Notes: generated by a model from the letters alone, not told the origin. 64,000 nucleotides of DNA from a bacterium YEK0313 (GCA_000751295.2 CCMO02000001.1:4058615-4122614), one strand, 5' to 3'; shown: positions 8,076 to 19,593, counted from the first letter of the stretch. Translations and numbers: made by a program.

Positions 8076-9136
8076 GATGCGGCCTCGAGGGATGCGGGCG
8101 CCTGGGCGGCCCGCGTTGCATGATAGGCGTCGACCATCGCGCGAATCTTGGATTGCAGATCGTACCGCGCCATGTCGTAGGCGATATCGACGGCGCTCGC
8201 AAAGCCGAGCGGATCGGTGCCACCATGGCTCTTGATAACGACACCGTTGAGGCCAAGGAAGACCGCGCCGTTGCTCTTGCGCGGATCCATCTTCTCGCGA
8301 AGCGTCGCGAAGGCGGTGCGGGCCAGGAGATAGCCGAGGCGCGAGCGCCAGGTCCGCGACATCGCGCCGCGCAGATATTCGCCGATCTGCTTGGCGGTGC
8401 CCTCGGCCGTCTTCAGCGCGATATTGCCGGTGAAGCCCTCGGTCACCACCACGTCGACCACGCCCTTGCCGATATCGTCGCTTTCGACGAAACCGCGATA
8501 GTCGATGCCGGCAAGGCTGGCCTCGCGCAGGATCTGGCCGGCCTCGCGGATGAATTCCAGGCCCTTGACCTCTTCGACGCCGATATTGAGGAGGCCGACG
8601 GTCGGCCGCTCCAGGTCGAACACGACCTGCGCCATGGCCGCGCCCATCACCGCCATCACCGACAGCGCCTCGGCATCGGCGCCGATGGAGGCCCCCATGT
8701 CGAGCGCGATGGATTCGCCGCGCAGCGTCGGCCAGAGCGCCGCCAGAGCCGGCCGCTCGACGCCTGCCATGGTCTTCAGGTTGAAGGCCGCCATGGCCAT
8801 CAGCGCGCCGGTATTGCCGGCCGACACGGCCGCGGCGGCACGGCCGAACTTCACCTCGTCGAGCACCTTCCACATCGACGAGACGCGCCGGCCGTAGCGC
8901 AGCGCCTTGGACGGCTTGTCGTCCATGCGGATGGCAATGTCGGTATGGACGATCTCCGCATGCGCCTTGACGCGCGGATTGGCGGCGAGCAGCGGCGCGA
9001 TCTGCTTCTCGTCGCCAACCAACACGAATTCCAGGTCGCGATGGCGCGACAGGGCGATCTCGGCGCCCGGAATGATGACCGAGGGTCCAAAATCGCCCCC
9101 CATCGCATCAAGGGCCAGCCTGACCTTCTCAGACAT
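8072..9136 (-). CDS. plsX: Phosphate acyltransferase PlsX
   Basis: Makes acyl-phosphate from acyl-ACP, the donor for PlsY in phospholipid synthesis. The 354-aa protein opens with RLALDAMGGDFGPSVIIPGA and contains AVSAGNTGALMA, LDMGAS and the closing GLNGVVIKSHGG that mark this peripheral membrane enzyme. Start at 9136 was chosen to give this N-terminus; the frame extends 18 codons upstream without family sequence. It overlaps fabH by four bases, linking membrane lipid and fatty-acid initiation. Confidence 0.97.
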   Translation of the reverse strand: MSEKVRLALDAMGGDFGPSVIIPGAEIALSRHRDLEFVLVGDEKQIAPLLAANPRVKAHAEIVHTDIAIRMDDKPSKALRYGRRVSSMWKVLDEVKFGRAAAAVSAGNTGALMAMAAFNLKTMAGVERPALAALWPTLRGESIALDMGASIGADAEALSVMAVMGAAMAQVVFDLERPTVGLLNIGVEEVKGLEFIREAGQILREASLAGIDYRGFVESDDIGKGVVDVVVTEGFTGNIALKTAEGTAKQIGEYLRGAMSRTWRSRLGYLLARTAFATLREKMDPRKSNGAVFLGLNGVVIKSHGGTDPLGFASAVDIAYDMARYDLQSKIRAMVDAYHATRAAQAPASLEAAS

Positions 9137-9274
9137 TCGCCATCCCGTTCGCGCGCCGCGCGCGGCGCCTGTTGCAGAGCTTGGAACCAATCGGCCCAGG
9201 GAGCCGGGACAATAGCGTCTGGGACCGGCGGCACAAGAGGCAGCGGCCGCCGCACGCGACTTTGATGAGGCCCA

Positions 9275-9820
9275 TCAGTCGTCGCGCCGCAGCTTGACGA
9301 GGCCGGCGAAGGGCGAAACCTCGGCGCCGGTGTCGGGCGCCTCGAACACGGCGTCCGGCCGGCGCGGATAGGGATCGACCGCCAGCGCCAGGAATTCCGC
9401 GGCGACGCCGGCGAGGTCGACCTCGCCGCCAATCAGCGGATCGTCGGCGGCCACCGACGCATCGATCGCGAGCCCGTCCTCCTCGTCGTGCACGAGATGG
9501 GCCTTCAGCTTGTCGGCCGGCCGGAAGGTGGCCTCGACCTCCTCCTCGATGAGGTTCGTCACCGGCTCGAGGGTGACGACGCAGGTCTGCACGACGCTGG
9601 CCTTCACCGTTCCGGTCACGGCCAGACCATCGCCGTGATAAGGCTTGACGTCGACGTCGAGCAGGAAGCTCCCGATCGCCTCGACGCCGATGGCGGCGGC
9701 CAGGGCGGCCCCGTCCGCCGGGTCGAGCCGGTCGCGCCTGACATGGCGGCCATTCGGCGGCACGTCATGGATGCGGATGGGCCAGCGCGGCAAGGCGGCT
9801 CTCGCTTTGTCCTCGGTCAT
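9275..9820 (-). CDS. DUF177 (YceD-like) domain protein
   Basis: A 181-aa acidic soluble protein. The central VVQTCVVTLEPVTNLIEEEVEATFRP segment is the YceD/DUF177 signature, a family linked to 23S rRNA or large-subunit accumulation in bacteria and plants. In many bacteria this gene precedes rpmF; here, as in other alphaproteobacteria, it precedes plsX-fabH, and rpmF is absent from the window. A gap of 138 nt separates it from plsX, so it may share or precede the plsX promoter. Its molecular action is inferred from the family only. Confidence 0.9.
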   Translation of the reverse strand: MTEDKARAALPRWPIRIHDVPPNGRHVRRDRLDPADGAALAAAIGVEAIGSFLLDVDVKPYHGDGLAVTGTVKASVVQTCVVTLEPVTNLIEEEVEATFRPADKLKAHLVHDEEDGLAIDASVAADDPLIGGEVDLAGVAAEFLALAVDPYPRRPDAVFEAPDTGAEVSPFAGLVKLRRDD

Positions 9821-9958
9821 GACACATCTCCCTGGCGAATCCGTGGCCTGATTCCGGTCCTTGCCGCCGCGGCCACAAGGCAGCCCTGCCGGAGCGGCTC
9901 GTCGCGCCGCGGCTGCAGCACGCGTTCCCCCTGTCAGACGCCAGGGAGAAGACGAATG

Positions 9959-10489
9959 TCAAATCCGCTCCACGCGCGGGAAGGATATCCGGGCACTGGC
10001 CAGATGTTCAAACGGCAGTGCGGCGAGCTCGGCGGCCGCAGCGCGGACATAGGCGGCGAGCGAAGCGGCTTCGCCTTCCGGCCGGCCGAGCACGTTGCGC
10101 AGCAGCGCCTGCTCGAGCTGCCGCGGCTCGCCGCTCGCCAGCGCCTCGTCATAGACCTTCACGCGCCCGTAGAAGGCCTGACCCATCTTCTTGATGCGCC
10201 GCGGCACCTTGGTATCGGCGACGCCGAGCTCGCGCAGCCCGCGGTCCAGGTCGAAGAACATCAGGTTGACGAGGGCCTGGCCGAGCTCGCGCCGCTCCGC
10301 GCTCTCCTCCTTCAGCCGGTGCAGGACGAGGAACATGTGCAGCGCCACCATCTCGAAGCGCCCTTCCACCGTGTCCGCCACGCCATGGTCGCGGAAGAAC
10401 GCGGGATTTCGGGATTGCGCCACGATGGCGCCGTAAAGGCTGCGGATCGTCTCGTCGCCCTTGTTCCGGCGGAAAAGGCCGAAGATCAT
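9959..10489 (-). CDS. Ubiquinol-cytochrome c chaperone (CBP3-like) family protein
   Basis: A 176-aa protein of the ubiquinol-cytochrome c chaperone family, homologous to mitochondrial Cbp3 that helps cytochrome b assemble into complex III. Recognisable parts are IRSLYGAIVAQSRNPAFFRDHGVADTVEGR, where residues contact the target, and MFFDLDRGLRELGVADTKVPRRIKKM. No signal peptide; it should act at the cytoplasmic side of the membrane. The start ATG at 10489 gives MIFGLFRRNKGD, typical of bacterial members. Head-to-head with bamE, 116 nt apart. Confidence 0.93.
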   Translation of the reverse strand: MIFGLFRRNKGDETIRSLYGAIVAQSRNPAFFRDHGVADTVEGRFEMVALHMFLVLHRLKEESAERRELGQALVNLMFFDLDRGLRELGVADTKVPRRIKKMGQAFYGRVKVYDEALASGEPRQLEQALLRNVLGRPEGEAASLAAYVRAAAAELAALPFEHLASARISFPRVERI

Positions 10490-10605
10490 GAGGTTCAGTC
10501 CGGCATCGGGTTGAAAAGAATGCGCATGCGGGGTACGTCAACGCGCCCTCGCATTCAAGCGCGGGGTGGTGTCGCCGACACCGCCTGAGGTTGAAGGTTG
10601 GTTTG

Positions 10606-11106
10606 ATGGTGCCCGTGAAGTCCGCTCTTTCCAAGTCCGTGCTTGCCAAGGCCGCGCTCCTCGTCAGCGCCGCCCTGGTCACCAGCGCCTGCTCCGAGAC
10701 GCCCTCCCTCTCGCCCACGCTGCCGCAGCCGCTGTCGTTCCAGACCGGCGAGACCTTCAACCGCGGCTACGTGATTTCCGAGGAGGCCCTCGCCCAGGTG
10801 AAGCCCGGCAACAGCCAGGACCAGGTGCTGGTGGCGCTCGGCACGCCCACCACCATTTCGACCATCAACGGCGACGTCTTCTACTACATCAACGAGAAGC
10901 AGTACCGCTCCTTCGCCTTCCAGACGCCGCGCACCGTGGAGCGCAACGTCATCGCGGTCTATTTCACCCGCGAGCGCCGGGTCGAGCGCATCGCCAATTA
11001 CGGGCTGCAGGACGGCAAGGTCTTCGACTTCATCAGCCGCTCGACCACCGCCGGCGGCGAGGAGGCGAGCCTCTTGCGCCAGATCCTGCAGGGACCGAGG
11101 ACCTGA
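10606..11106 (+). CDS. bamE: Outer membrane protein assembly factor BamE
   Basis: Small lipoprotein of the BAM complex that inserts beta-barrel proteins in the outer membrane. The 166-aa chain has a signal peptide ending in the lipobox VTSAC with Cys29. The core SEEALAQVKPGNSQDQVLVALGTPTTIS, then DVFYYINEKQY and the strand VIAVYFTRERRVERIANYGLQDG match the BamE/SmpA fold. The ATG at 10606 was preferred to the TTG at 10591 because it has an AAGG site 8 nt upstream. Followed by a strong bidirectional terminator. Confidence 0.95.
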   Translation: MVPVKSALSKSVLAKAALLVSAALVTSACSETPSLSPTLPQPLSFQTGETFNRGYVISEEALAQVKPGNSQDQVLVALGTPTTISTINGDVFYYINEKQYRSFAFQTPRTVERNVIAVYFTRERRVERIANYGLQDGKVFDFISRSTTAGGEEASLLRQILQGPRT

Positions 11107-11172
11107 TCGCGAGTAGTGAATGGGGATGAGGCGACGGTCGCTGCCGCAGCCCTATTCGCCATTCGCCCTTGC

Positions 11173-11205
11173 AAAAAACCCCGCGGATCGCTCCGCGGGG
11201 TTTTT
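11173..11205. terminator. Bidirectional terminator between bamE and hppA
   Basis: A-run at 11173-11178, perfect 9-bp stem CCCCGCGGA / TCCGCGGGG with a TCGC loop, then five T residues. It can end both convergent genes. Confidence 0.93.
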
Positions 11206-11226
11206 CGTCGCAAGGCGCGCCCGGCC

Positions 11227-13368
11227 CTAGTGAGCGAGGATCGCCAGCAGCAGCAGGGCCACGATGTTGCAGATCTTGATCGCCGGATTGACGGCGGGGC
11301 CCGCCGTGTCCTTGTAGGGGTCGCCGACGGTGTCGCCGGTCACCGACGCCTTGTGCGCATCGGAGCCCTTCAGGTGCTTCACGCCGTCCTTGTCGACGAA
11401 ACCGTCCTCGAAGGACTTCTTGGCATTGTCCCAGGCGCCGCCGCCCGAGGTCATCGAAATGGCGACGAACAGGCCGTTGACGATGACGCCGAGCAGCGAG
11501 GCCCCGAGCGCGGCGAAGGCCGAGGCCTTCGAGCCCGAGATCCACAGCACGGCAAAATAGGCGACGATCGGTGCCAGCACCGGCAGGAGCGAGGGCACGA
11601 TCATCTCCTTGATCGCCGCCCGAGTCAGCATGTCCACCGCCCGGCCGTAATCGGGCCGGTCGGTGCCGGCCATGATGCCCGGCTTTTCGCGGAACTGGCG
11701 GCGCACCTCCTCGACCACCGAGCCGGCCGCACGGCCGACCGCGGTCATGGCGATGCCGCCGAACAGGTAGGGAATGAGGCCGCCGAAGATCAAGCCGGCG
11801 ACGACATAGGGGTTGGACAGGTCGAACGAAACCCTGCCGACATCCTTGAAGTAGGGCAGCCCCGCATCGATGAACTGCTGCAGGTCGTTGGTATAGGCGG
11901 CGAACAGCACCAGGGCGCCGAGGCCGGCGGAGCCGATAGCATAGCCCTTGGTGACCGCCTTGGTGGTGTTGCCCACCGCGTCGAGCGCATCGGTGGACTG
12001 GCGCACCTCCTTGGGCAGGCCGGCCATTTCGGCAATGCCACCGGCATTGTCGGTGACCGGGCCGAAGGCGTCGAGGGCGACGATCATGCCGGCGAGGCCG
12101 AGCATGGTGGTGACCGCGATCGCCGTGCCGTAGAGGCCGGCGAGCTGGAAGGTGGCGATGATGCCGCCGACGATGACCAGCGCCGGCAGCGCGGTCGATT
12201 CGAGCGAGACGGCCAGGCCCTGGATGACGTTGGTGCCGTGACCGGTGACCGAGGCCTGGGCGATCGAGACCACCGGCCGCTTGCCCGTGCCGGTATAATA
12301 TTCGGTGATCCAGACGATCAGGCCGGTGACGACGAGGCCGATGAGGCCGCAGACGAACAGCGCCTTGCCGGTGATCGACTGGCCGGCAACGACGCCGAGT
12401 TCACCCCAGCCGGTGACGAACTGGGTGGCGCCGGCAAGGCCCACGACCGACAGGACGCCGGTGGCGATGAGGCCCTTGTAGAGCGCGCCCATGATCGAAT
12501 TGGAGGCGCCGAGCTTGACGAAGAAGGTGCCGATGATCGAGGTGACGATGCAGACCGCGCAGATCGCCAGGGGATAGATCAGCGCCGCGCCGAGCACTGC
12601 AGGCGAGGCCTTGGCAAAGAAAATGGCGGCCAACACCATCGTTGCCACCACCGTCACCGCATAGGTTTCGAAGAGATCCGCCGCCATGCCGGCACAGTCG
12701 CCGACATTGTCGCCGACATTGTCGGCGATGGTCGCCGGGTTGCGCGGGTCATCCTCGGGAATGCCGGCCTCGACCTTGCCGACGAGGTCGGCGCCGACAT
12801 CGGCACCCTTGGTGAAGATGCCGCCGCCGAGACGGGCGAAGATCGAGATGAGCGAGGCGCCGAAGCCGAGCGCCACCAGCGCGTCGATGACCTGCCGGCT
12901 GGCGACCCCGAGGCCCATCGGGCCGGTGAGCACCCAGAAATAGGCGGCGACGCCGAGCAGCGCGAGGCCGGCGACCAGCAGACCGGTGACCGCGCCCGCC
13001 TTGAAGGCGATGTCGAGACCGGAGGCGAGAGACTTGGTCGCAGCCTGGGCGGTGCGCACGTTCGCGCGCACCGAAACGTTCATGCCGATGAAGCCCGCGG
13101 CCCCGGAGAGCACGGCGCCGATCAGGAAGCCGACGGCCACGACGCCGCCGAGCAGGTAGTAGAGGGCTGCGAGAATGACGATGCCGACGACCGAAATGGT
13201 CAGGTACTGGCGGCGGAGATAAGCCTGTGCGCCCTCTGCGACGGCGCCGGCGATTTCCTGCATTCGCGCTGAACCGGGATCCTGCGCCATCAGCGACTTG
13301 GTCGCCCAAGCGCCGTAGACCACGGATAACAATCCGCAGCCGATGATTACCCAAAGGGCTGTGCTCAT
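11227..13368 (-). CDS. hppA: Membrane-bound proton-translocating pyrophosphatase (K+-independent)
   Basis: Integral-membrane pump that couples PPi hydrolysis to H+ export, about sixteen helices in 713 aa. The active-site loops are present: DVGADLVGKVE, then DDPRNPATIADNVGDNVGDCAGMAAD, and late DNAKKSFEDG and GDTVGDPYKDTAGPA. The motif GNTTKA carries Lys where K+-dependent enzymes have Ala, which marks the K+-independent H+-pumping class. Start at 13368 gives the family N-terminus; the frame runs on upstream as non-membrane sequence. It probably salvages energy from biosynthetic PPi. Confidence 0.96.
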   Translation of the reverse strand: MSTALWVIIGCGLLSVVYGAWATKSLMAQDPGSARMQEIAGAVAEGAQAYLRRQYLTISVVGIVILAALYYLLGGVVAVGFLIGAVLSGAAGFIGMNVSVRANVRTAQAATKSLASGLDIAFKAGAVTGLLVAGLALLGVAAYFWVLTGPMGLGVASRQVIDALVALGFGASLISIFARLGGGIFTKGADVGADLVGKVEAGIPEDDPRNPATIADNVGDNVGDCAGMAADLFETYAVTVVATMVLAAIFFAKASPAVLGAALIYPLAICAVCIVTSIIGTFFVKLGASNSIMGALYKGLIATGVLSVVGLAGATQFVTGWGELGVVAGQSITGKALFVCGLIGLVVTGLIVWITEYYTGTGKRPVVSIAQASVTGHGTNVIQGLAVSLESTALPALVIVGGIIATFQLAGLYGTAIAVTTMLGLAGMIVALDAFGPVTDNAGGIAEMAGLPKEVRQSTDALDAVGNTTKAVTKGYAIGSAGLGALVLFAAYTNDLQQFIDAGLPYFKDVGRVSFDLSNPYVVAGLIFGGLIPYLFGGIAMTAVGRAAGSVVEEVRRQFREKPGIMAGTDRPDYGRAVDMLTRAAIKEMIVPSLLPVLAPIVAYFAVLWISGSKASAFAALGASLLGVIVNGLFVAISMTSGGGAWDNAKKSFEDGFVDKDGVKHLKGSDAHKASVTGDTVGDPYKDTAGPAVNPAIKICNIVALLLLAILAH

Positions 13369-13785
13369 TGAAAACGTTCCTCTCGCCCGGCCGTCCGGAT
13401 GGACGACCGTCCGGCGACTTCCGCCGGCTCTTCTTGCCTGTTGTTCACCGCGCGCAGCGCTGCGACTCCTCAGACTGGCGCGAGGACCGTCGCTTTTTTG
13501 CCAAAGTCTGAAACGGTAAGCAACGCTGACGGAGCCCTGGCCGCCCTCCGCCATTCGCCTCGGCCGAGCTGCCGCGGCGGCACCAGGCCTTGCCCGGTTC
13601 GCATGGGCCGGGCATGGCCGGCGTCATGGCGCGCGGCCGGCCAGCGGCGCGGCACAGCGGGCCTTCGCCAGGCACTATGGAGGACGGCCTCGGCACGGCG
13701 ACCGTGCCATGCTCACGCCTCGCTCAAGGCAAGCTGCGGCGCACCGAACCGCGAACCGGACCCGGGATGCCGAGGCGCTGCGGCC
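13369..13785. other. Intergenic region upstream of hppA
   Basis: About 420 nt between hppA and the MFS gene, both on the minus strand. It should hold the hppA promoter, but no clear -35/-10 pair is seen. CCGTCCGG occurs twice near 13390-13415. The open frames across it have Arg/Ala-rich translation and are not taken as genes. Confidence 0.5.
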
Positions 13786-15000
13786 TCAGCCGGCTGCGGC
13801 GGCGCGCCGGCGCATGCTGCCGAACGCCAGCGACAGGCCGGCGAGGCCGACGATCGGGAACACCACCCAGTTGACCATGTCCCAGCCGTAACTGGTCAGG
13901 ATCTGGCCCGACGAGAACGAGCCGACGGCCATGACGCCGAAGACGCAGAAATCGTTGATCGACTGGACCTGGGTGCGCTCTTCCGGCCGGGCGGTCGCGG
14001 CGACCATGGCGCTGGCGCCGATATAGCCGAAGTTCCAGCCGAGCCCGAGCAGGACGAGCGCGACGTAGAAGTGCCCGACGGTCAGGCCGGCAAGGCCACT
14101 CACCGCGGCGAGCCCGGTCAGGATCAGGCCGGCGGCAACGACCCGCGGCGCGCCGTAGCGGGTGATCAGGCTGCCGGTGAAGAAGCTCGGCCCGTACATG
14201 GCGATGACATGCCACTGGATGCCATAGGCGGCATCGTCGACGCCGTGGCCGCAGCCGATCATGGCGAGCGGGGCTGCGGTCATGACGAAGTTCATCAGCA
14301 TGTAGGTCGCGGCGCCGCAGACGACCGCGGTGACGAAGGCCCGGTCGCGGAAGAACTGCGTCACCGGCCGGCGCGCCGAGACCGCGGCGAGCTTCGGCTT
14401 GGGAATGTCGATGAACGACAGGATGACGCCGGCGAGCAGCGCCACGACGGCCTGGCCGATGAACGTGCCGGCGAACAGCACGGGCGGCAGCGCATCCTTG
14501 GTCCAGACCACGAGCTGCGGTCCGACCACGCCGGCAATGATGCCGCCCGTCATCACCCAGGAGATCGCCTTCGGCCGGAAGGCGTCGGAGGCCGTGTCGG
14601 CTGCGGCGAAACGATAGCTCTGCGCCGCCGAGGCATAGAAGCCGGCGCAGAAGGTGGCGAGGCAGAAGATTGGGAAGCTGGCGAGCGTCACCCCGAGATA
14701 GCCGAACAGGCCGGTCAGGACGCCGGCCGAGGTGGCGATCTGATAGGCCATCCTGCGGCCGACGCGCTGGATCAGCATGCCGACCGGCAGCGAGGCGGCG
14801 GCAAGGCCCACGACGAAGATCGAGATCGGCAGGGTGGCGAGCGAGCGCGACGGCGCGAGCCCTGCCCCGACTATGGCCCCGGTGGCGAACATGACGGTCG
14901 TGTTCGCGCCTGCCAGCGCGGTCGCCAGCGACAGGATGAAGGCATTGCGGCGGGCGAGCCGGTCGCCGGCCGCCAGCATCTCGGGCGTCGTCGTGGTCAT
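13786..15000 (-). CDS. MFS transporter
   Basis: A 404-aa inner-membrane carrier with about twelve hydrophobic helices. The loop between helices 2 and 3, GMLIQRVGRRMAYQ, has the major-facilitator signature G...D/Q R.GRR. The N-terminal half runs ALAGANTTVMFATGAIVGAGLAPS and helices continue to FPIVGLAGLSLAFG near the C-terminus. Substrate is unknown. The gene is divergent from the old-yellow-enzyme gene; a GGCCGTT/AACGGCC inverted repeat lies between them at 15064-15091. It is close in type to small-molecule efflux MFS proteins, but this is not diagnostic. Confidence 0.9.
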   Translation of the reverse strand: MTTTTPEMLAAGDRLARRNAFILSLATALAGANTTVMFATGAIVGAGLAPSRSLATLPISIFVVGLAAASLPVGMLIQRVGRRMAYQIATSAGVLTGLFGYLGVTLASFPIFCLATFCAGFYASAAQSYRFAAADTASDAFRPKAISWVMTGGIIAGVVGPQLVVWTKDALPPVLFAGTFIGQAVVALLAGVILSFIDIPKPKLAAVSARRPVTQFFRDRAFVTAVVCGAATYMLMNFVMTAAPLAMIGCGHGVDDAAYGIQWHVIAMYGPSFFTGSLITRYGAPRVVAAGLILTGLAAVSGLAGLTVGHFYVALVLLGLGWNFGYIGASAMVAATARPEERTQVQSINDFCVFGVMAVGSFSSGQILTSYGWDMVNWVVFPIVGLAGLSLAFGSMRRRAAAAG

Positions 15001-15063
15001 GGCGACCTTTAAGGGAAACTACGATGTCTTCACGGAGCCGTACCGAAGAACAGCCATATCGCA

Positions 15064-15091
15064 AACGGCCAGCTCCGGAGCATAGGCCGTT
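15064..15091. promoter_or_regulatory. Inverted repeat between MFS and oxidoreductase genes
   Basis: AACGGCC at 15064-15070 and GGCCGTT at 15085-15091, separated by 14 nt, in the divergent intergenic region. Possible regulator binding site; no regulator gene is adjacent. Confidence 0.3.
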
Positions 15092-15229
15092 CGATTAACC
15101 GCATTGGCCGATACCAGCCAGATCGCGGCGGCGGGGGGTGACCTGCGCCAGGGGCATGCGCGCCGCCCCTTTGGCGCCCTTGCGGGAACGCGGTCTCTGC
15201 GCAACATCCCGGCGAAAGGAGCGACGTCC

Positions 15230-16345
15230 ATGAGCCAGTTGTTCACCCCGGCCGAGATCGGCCCCCTGACCGTTCCCAACCGCATCGTCGTCGCGCCGAT
15301 GTGCCAATATTCGGCGGCCGACGGCTGCGCGGGCGACTGGCACCTGCAGCATCTGATGACGCTCGCCATGTCCGGCGCCGGCCTCGTCGTGGTCGAGGCG
15401 ACCGCTGTCGAGCGGGCCGGCCGCATCACCCATGGCTGCCTCGGCCTCTACAGCGACGCCAACGAGGCCGCGCTCGCCCGCGCGCTCGCCGCGGCGCGCG
15501 CGGTGGCGCTGCCGGGCACACGTTTCGGCATCCAGATCGGCCATGCCGGCCGCAAGGGCTCCTCCGAGCGGCCCTGGGAGGGGGGCCGGGCCCTGAAGCC
15601 GGACGCCGATCCCTGGCCGGTGGTCGCCGCGTCGGCCATCGCCTTCGACGAGGGCTGGCACCGGCCGAAAGCCTTCGACGAGGCCGATATGTCCCGCATC
15701 GGCGAGGCTTTCGTCGCCGCCGCCCTGCGCGCCGCCCGCATCGGCTTCGACATGGTCGAACTGCACATGGCGCACGGCTATCTCCTGCACAATGTGATGA
15801 GCCCGGTCTCGAACCGGCGCGACGACCGGTTCGGCGGCAGCCGGGCGAACCGGTTCGCCTGGCCGCTGGAGGTGGCCGGCAAGGTGCGCGCGGCCCTGCC
15901 CGGCGACATCGCGCTGGGCGCGCGCATCACCGGCCAGGACTGGCTCGACGACGGCCTCCAGATCGAGGACGCGGTGGCTCTCGCCGGCGCGCTGAAGGAG
16001 ATCGGCCTCGATTTCGCCTGCCTCTCCTCGGGCGGCATCCACCCCCATGCCCGCGTCGTGGTCGCGCCCGGCTATCAGGTGCCTTTCGCCCGTGAGGTGA
16101 AGGCGCGGACGGGCCTTGCGACCCGCGCGGTCGGCCTGATCGCCCGGCCGGACCACGCCGAGGCCGTCATCGCCGATGGCAGCGCCGACCAGGTGGCGCT
16201 CGGCCGCGCCATTCTCGATGATCCGCGCTGGGGCTGGCACGCCGCCGAGGCCCTGGGCGCCACGCTCGCCTTGCCGCCGCAATATGCGCGGGCCGGCGCG
16301 CGGGCCTGGCCGGGGGCCGCGCTGGCACGGCCGCGGGTGGGCTGA
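15230..16345 (+). CDS. NADH:flavin oxidoreductase, old yellow enzyme family (YqjM-like)
   Basis: FMN enzyme of 371 aa with a TIM barrel that reduces activated C=C bonds using NAD(P)H. The features are IGPLTVPNRIVVAPMCQYSA at the N-terminus (Cys in the flavin site as in YqjM), QIGHAGRKGS, FDMVELHMAHGYLLHNVMSP with the catalytic His-x-x-His region, NRRDDRFGGS, and the phosphate-binding GLIARPDHAEAVI and DQVALGRAILDDP. Start at 15230 was chosen for its GAAAGGAG ribosome site and family N-terminus. It is a single gene followed by tRNA-Val on the other strand; the physiological substrate is unknown. Confidence 0.93.
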   Translation: MSQLFTPAEIGPLTVPNRIVVAPMCQYSAADGCAGDWHLQHLMTLAMSGAGLVVVEATAVERAGRITHGCLGLYSDANEAALARALAAARAVALPGTRFGIQIGHAGRKGSSERPWEGGRALKPDADPWPVVAASAIAFDEGWHRPKAFDEADMSRIGEAFVAAALRAARIGFDMVELHMAHGYLLHNVMSPVSNRRDDRFGGSRANRFAWPLEVAGKVRAALPGDIALGARITGQDWLDDGLQIEDAVALAGALKEIGLDFACLSSGGIHPHARVVVAPGYQVPFAREVKARTGLATRAVGLIARPDHAEAVIADGSADQVALGRAILDDPRWGWHAAEALGATLALPPQYARAGARAWPGAALARPRVG

Positions 16346-16379
16346 AGCGCTGCGAGGGATCCGCCGATCTGGAGGGGAA

Positions 16380-16455
16380 TGGTGGGCGGTGACGGGCTCG
16401 AACCGCCGACATCCTGCGTGTAAAACAGGCGCTCTACCAACTGAGCTAACCGCCC
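16380..16455 (-). tRNA. tRNA-Val (UAC)
   Basis: Minus-strand 76-nt cloverleaf: acceptor GGGCGGT with ACCGCCC, D arm GCTCAGTTGGTAGAGC, anticodon loop TTTACAC (anticodon TAC), T loop TTCGAGC, discriminator A and encoded CCA. Confidence 0.97.
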
Positions 16456-16639
16456 TCGCCGCGCTGACGCGCCGGCTCGAAAAGGCATGCGCGACTGCGC
16501 CGCTGTCCGCCGGTCCGGGCCGACCGAGCCGGGCAAAACCGATACGGCGAACCAGCGCCATGTAGACGGCCGGGCCAGCCGAGGCAAGGCCCCTGGGGAC
16601 CGATCGCGACCCGAGGTCGCGGCATCGGGCCCTGAAACG

Positions 16640-16671
16640 GCGAACGCCGCCGGATATCCGGCGGCGTTCGC
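16640..16671 (-). terminator. Perfect 32-nt palindrome downstream of HU
   Basis: GCGAACGCCGCCGGAT followed by its exact reverse complement, directly after the HU stop codon at 16692. As RNA it forms a long hairpin. The T-tract after it is weak (CGTTTC), so it may be a terminator or a 3' end stabiliser. Confidence 0.6.
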
Positions 16672-16691
16672 AAGGCACTTAACGTCACGCG

Positions 16692-16967
16692 TCAGCTGTT
16701 GACGGCATCCTTCAGGCCTTTGCCGGCCGAGAACTTCGGAGCCTTCGAAGCAGCGATCTTGACCGGCTTGCCGGTGCGCGGATCGCGGCCGTCGCGGGCA
16801 GCGCGATTGCTCACCGAAAAGGCGCCGAAGCCAACCAGCTTCACTTCGCCGCCGGCCTTCAGCGTGGCCTCGATGATTTCGAACGTGGCATCCACGGAAG
16901 AACCCGCCTGCGCCTTCGTCAGGCCCGCCTTTTCGGCGACAGCTGCGATCAGTTCGTTCTTGGTCAC
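16692..16967 (-). CDS. hup: DNA-binding protein HU
   Basis: Nucleoid protein of 91 aa, DNABII family, which wraps and bends DNA without sequence specificity. Features: TKNELIAAVAEKAGLTKAQA, then VKLVGFGAFSVSNRAARDGRDPRTGKPVKI, where the arm carries the Pro that intercalates into DNA, and the Lys-rich C-terminus ending KDAVNS. GTG at 16967 was chosen: it follows an AAGGAG site and gives the exact HU length; the frame extends 21 codons farther without family sequence. A GGGAATC/GATTCCC inverted repeat lies upstream in the leader. Confidence 0.96.
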   Translation of the reverse strand: MTKNELIAAVAEKAGLTKAQAGSSVDATFEIIEATLKAGGEVKLVGFGAFSVSNRAARDGRDPRTGKPVKIAASKAPKFSAGKGLKDAVNS

Positions 16968-16994
16968 GAGTCTTCTCCTTGATCGAGCCGGATC

Positions 16995-17011
16995 GGGAAT
17001 CAGGGATTCCC
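16995..17011 (-). promoter_or_regulatory. Inverted repeat in the HU leader
   Basis: GGGAATC at 16995-17001 and GATTCCC at 17005-17011 with a 3-nt spacer, 28 nt upstream of the HU GTG. It could be a repressor site or an mRNA hairpin near the ribosome site. Confidence 0.4.
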
Positions 17012-17115
17012 TAGCCGGCAAGGACGACATCCCTTGCCGCGCGACGGGCCGGAAATCAAGGCTGGCGCTGCGTTTCCTCGCCCCGCCATGTCGATTTCAG
17101 GTGCTTTCAACAGAA

Positions 17116-17139
17116 AACCCCGGGCCTTGGCCCGGGGTT
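17116..17139 (-). terminator. Terminator of lon
   Basis: Minus strand: AACCCCGGGCC hairpin with GGCCCGGGGTT (11 bp), then TTTTC, 28 nt after the lon stop. Confidence 0.85.
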
Positions 17140-17166
17140 CGCAACCGTTCTGCACGCAACGGTAGG

Positions 17167-19593
<2,427 letters not shown>

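Noticed and set aside
11116..13272. A 718-aa plus-strand open frame
   Set aside because: Antisense of the membrane pyrophosphatase, whose motifs are unambiguous.
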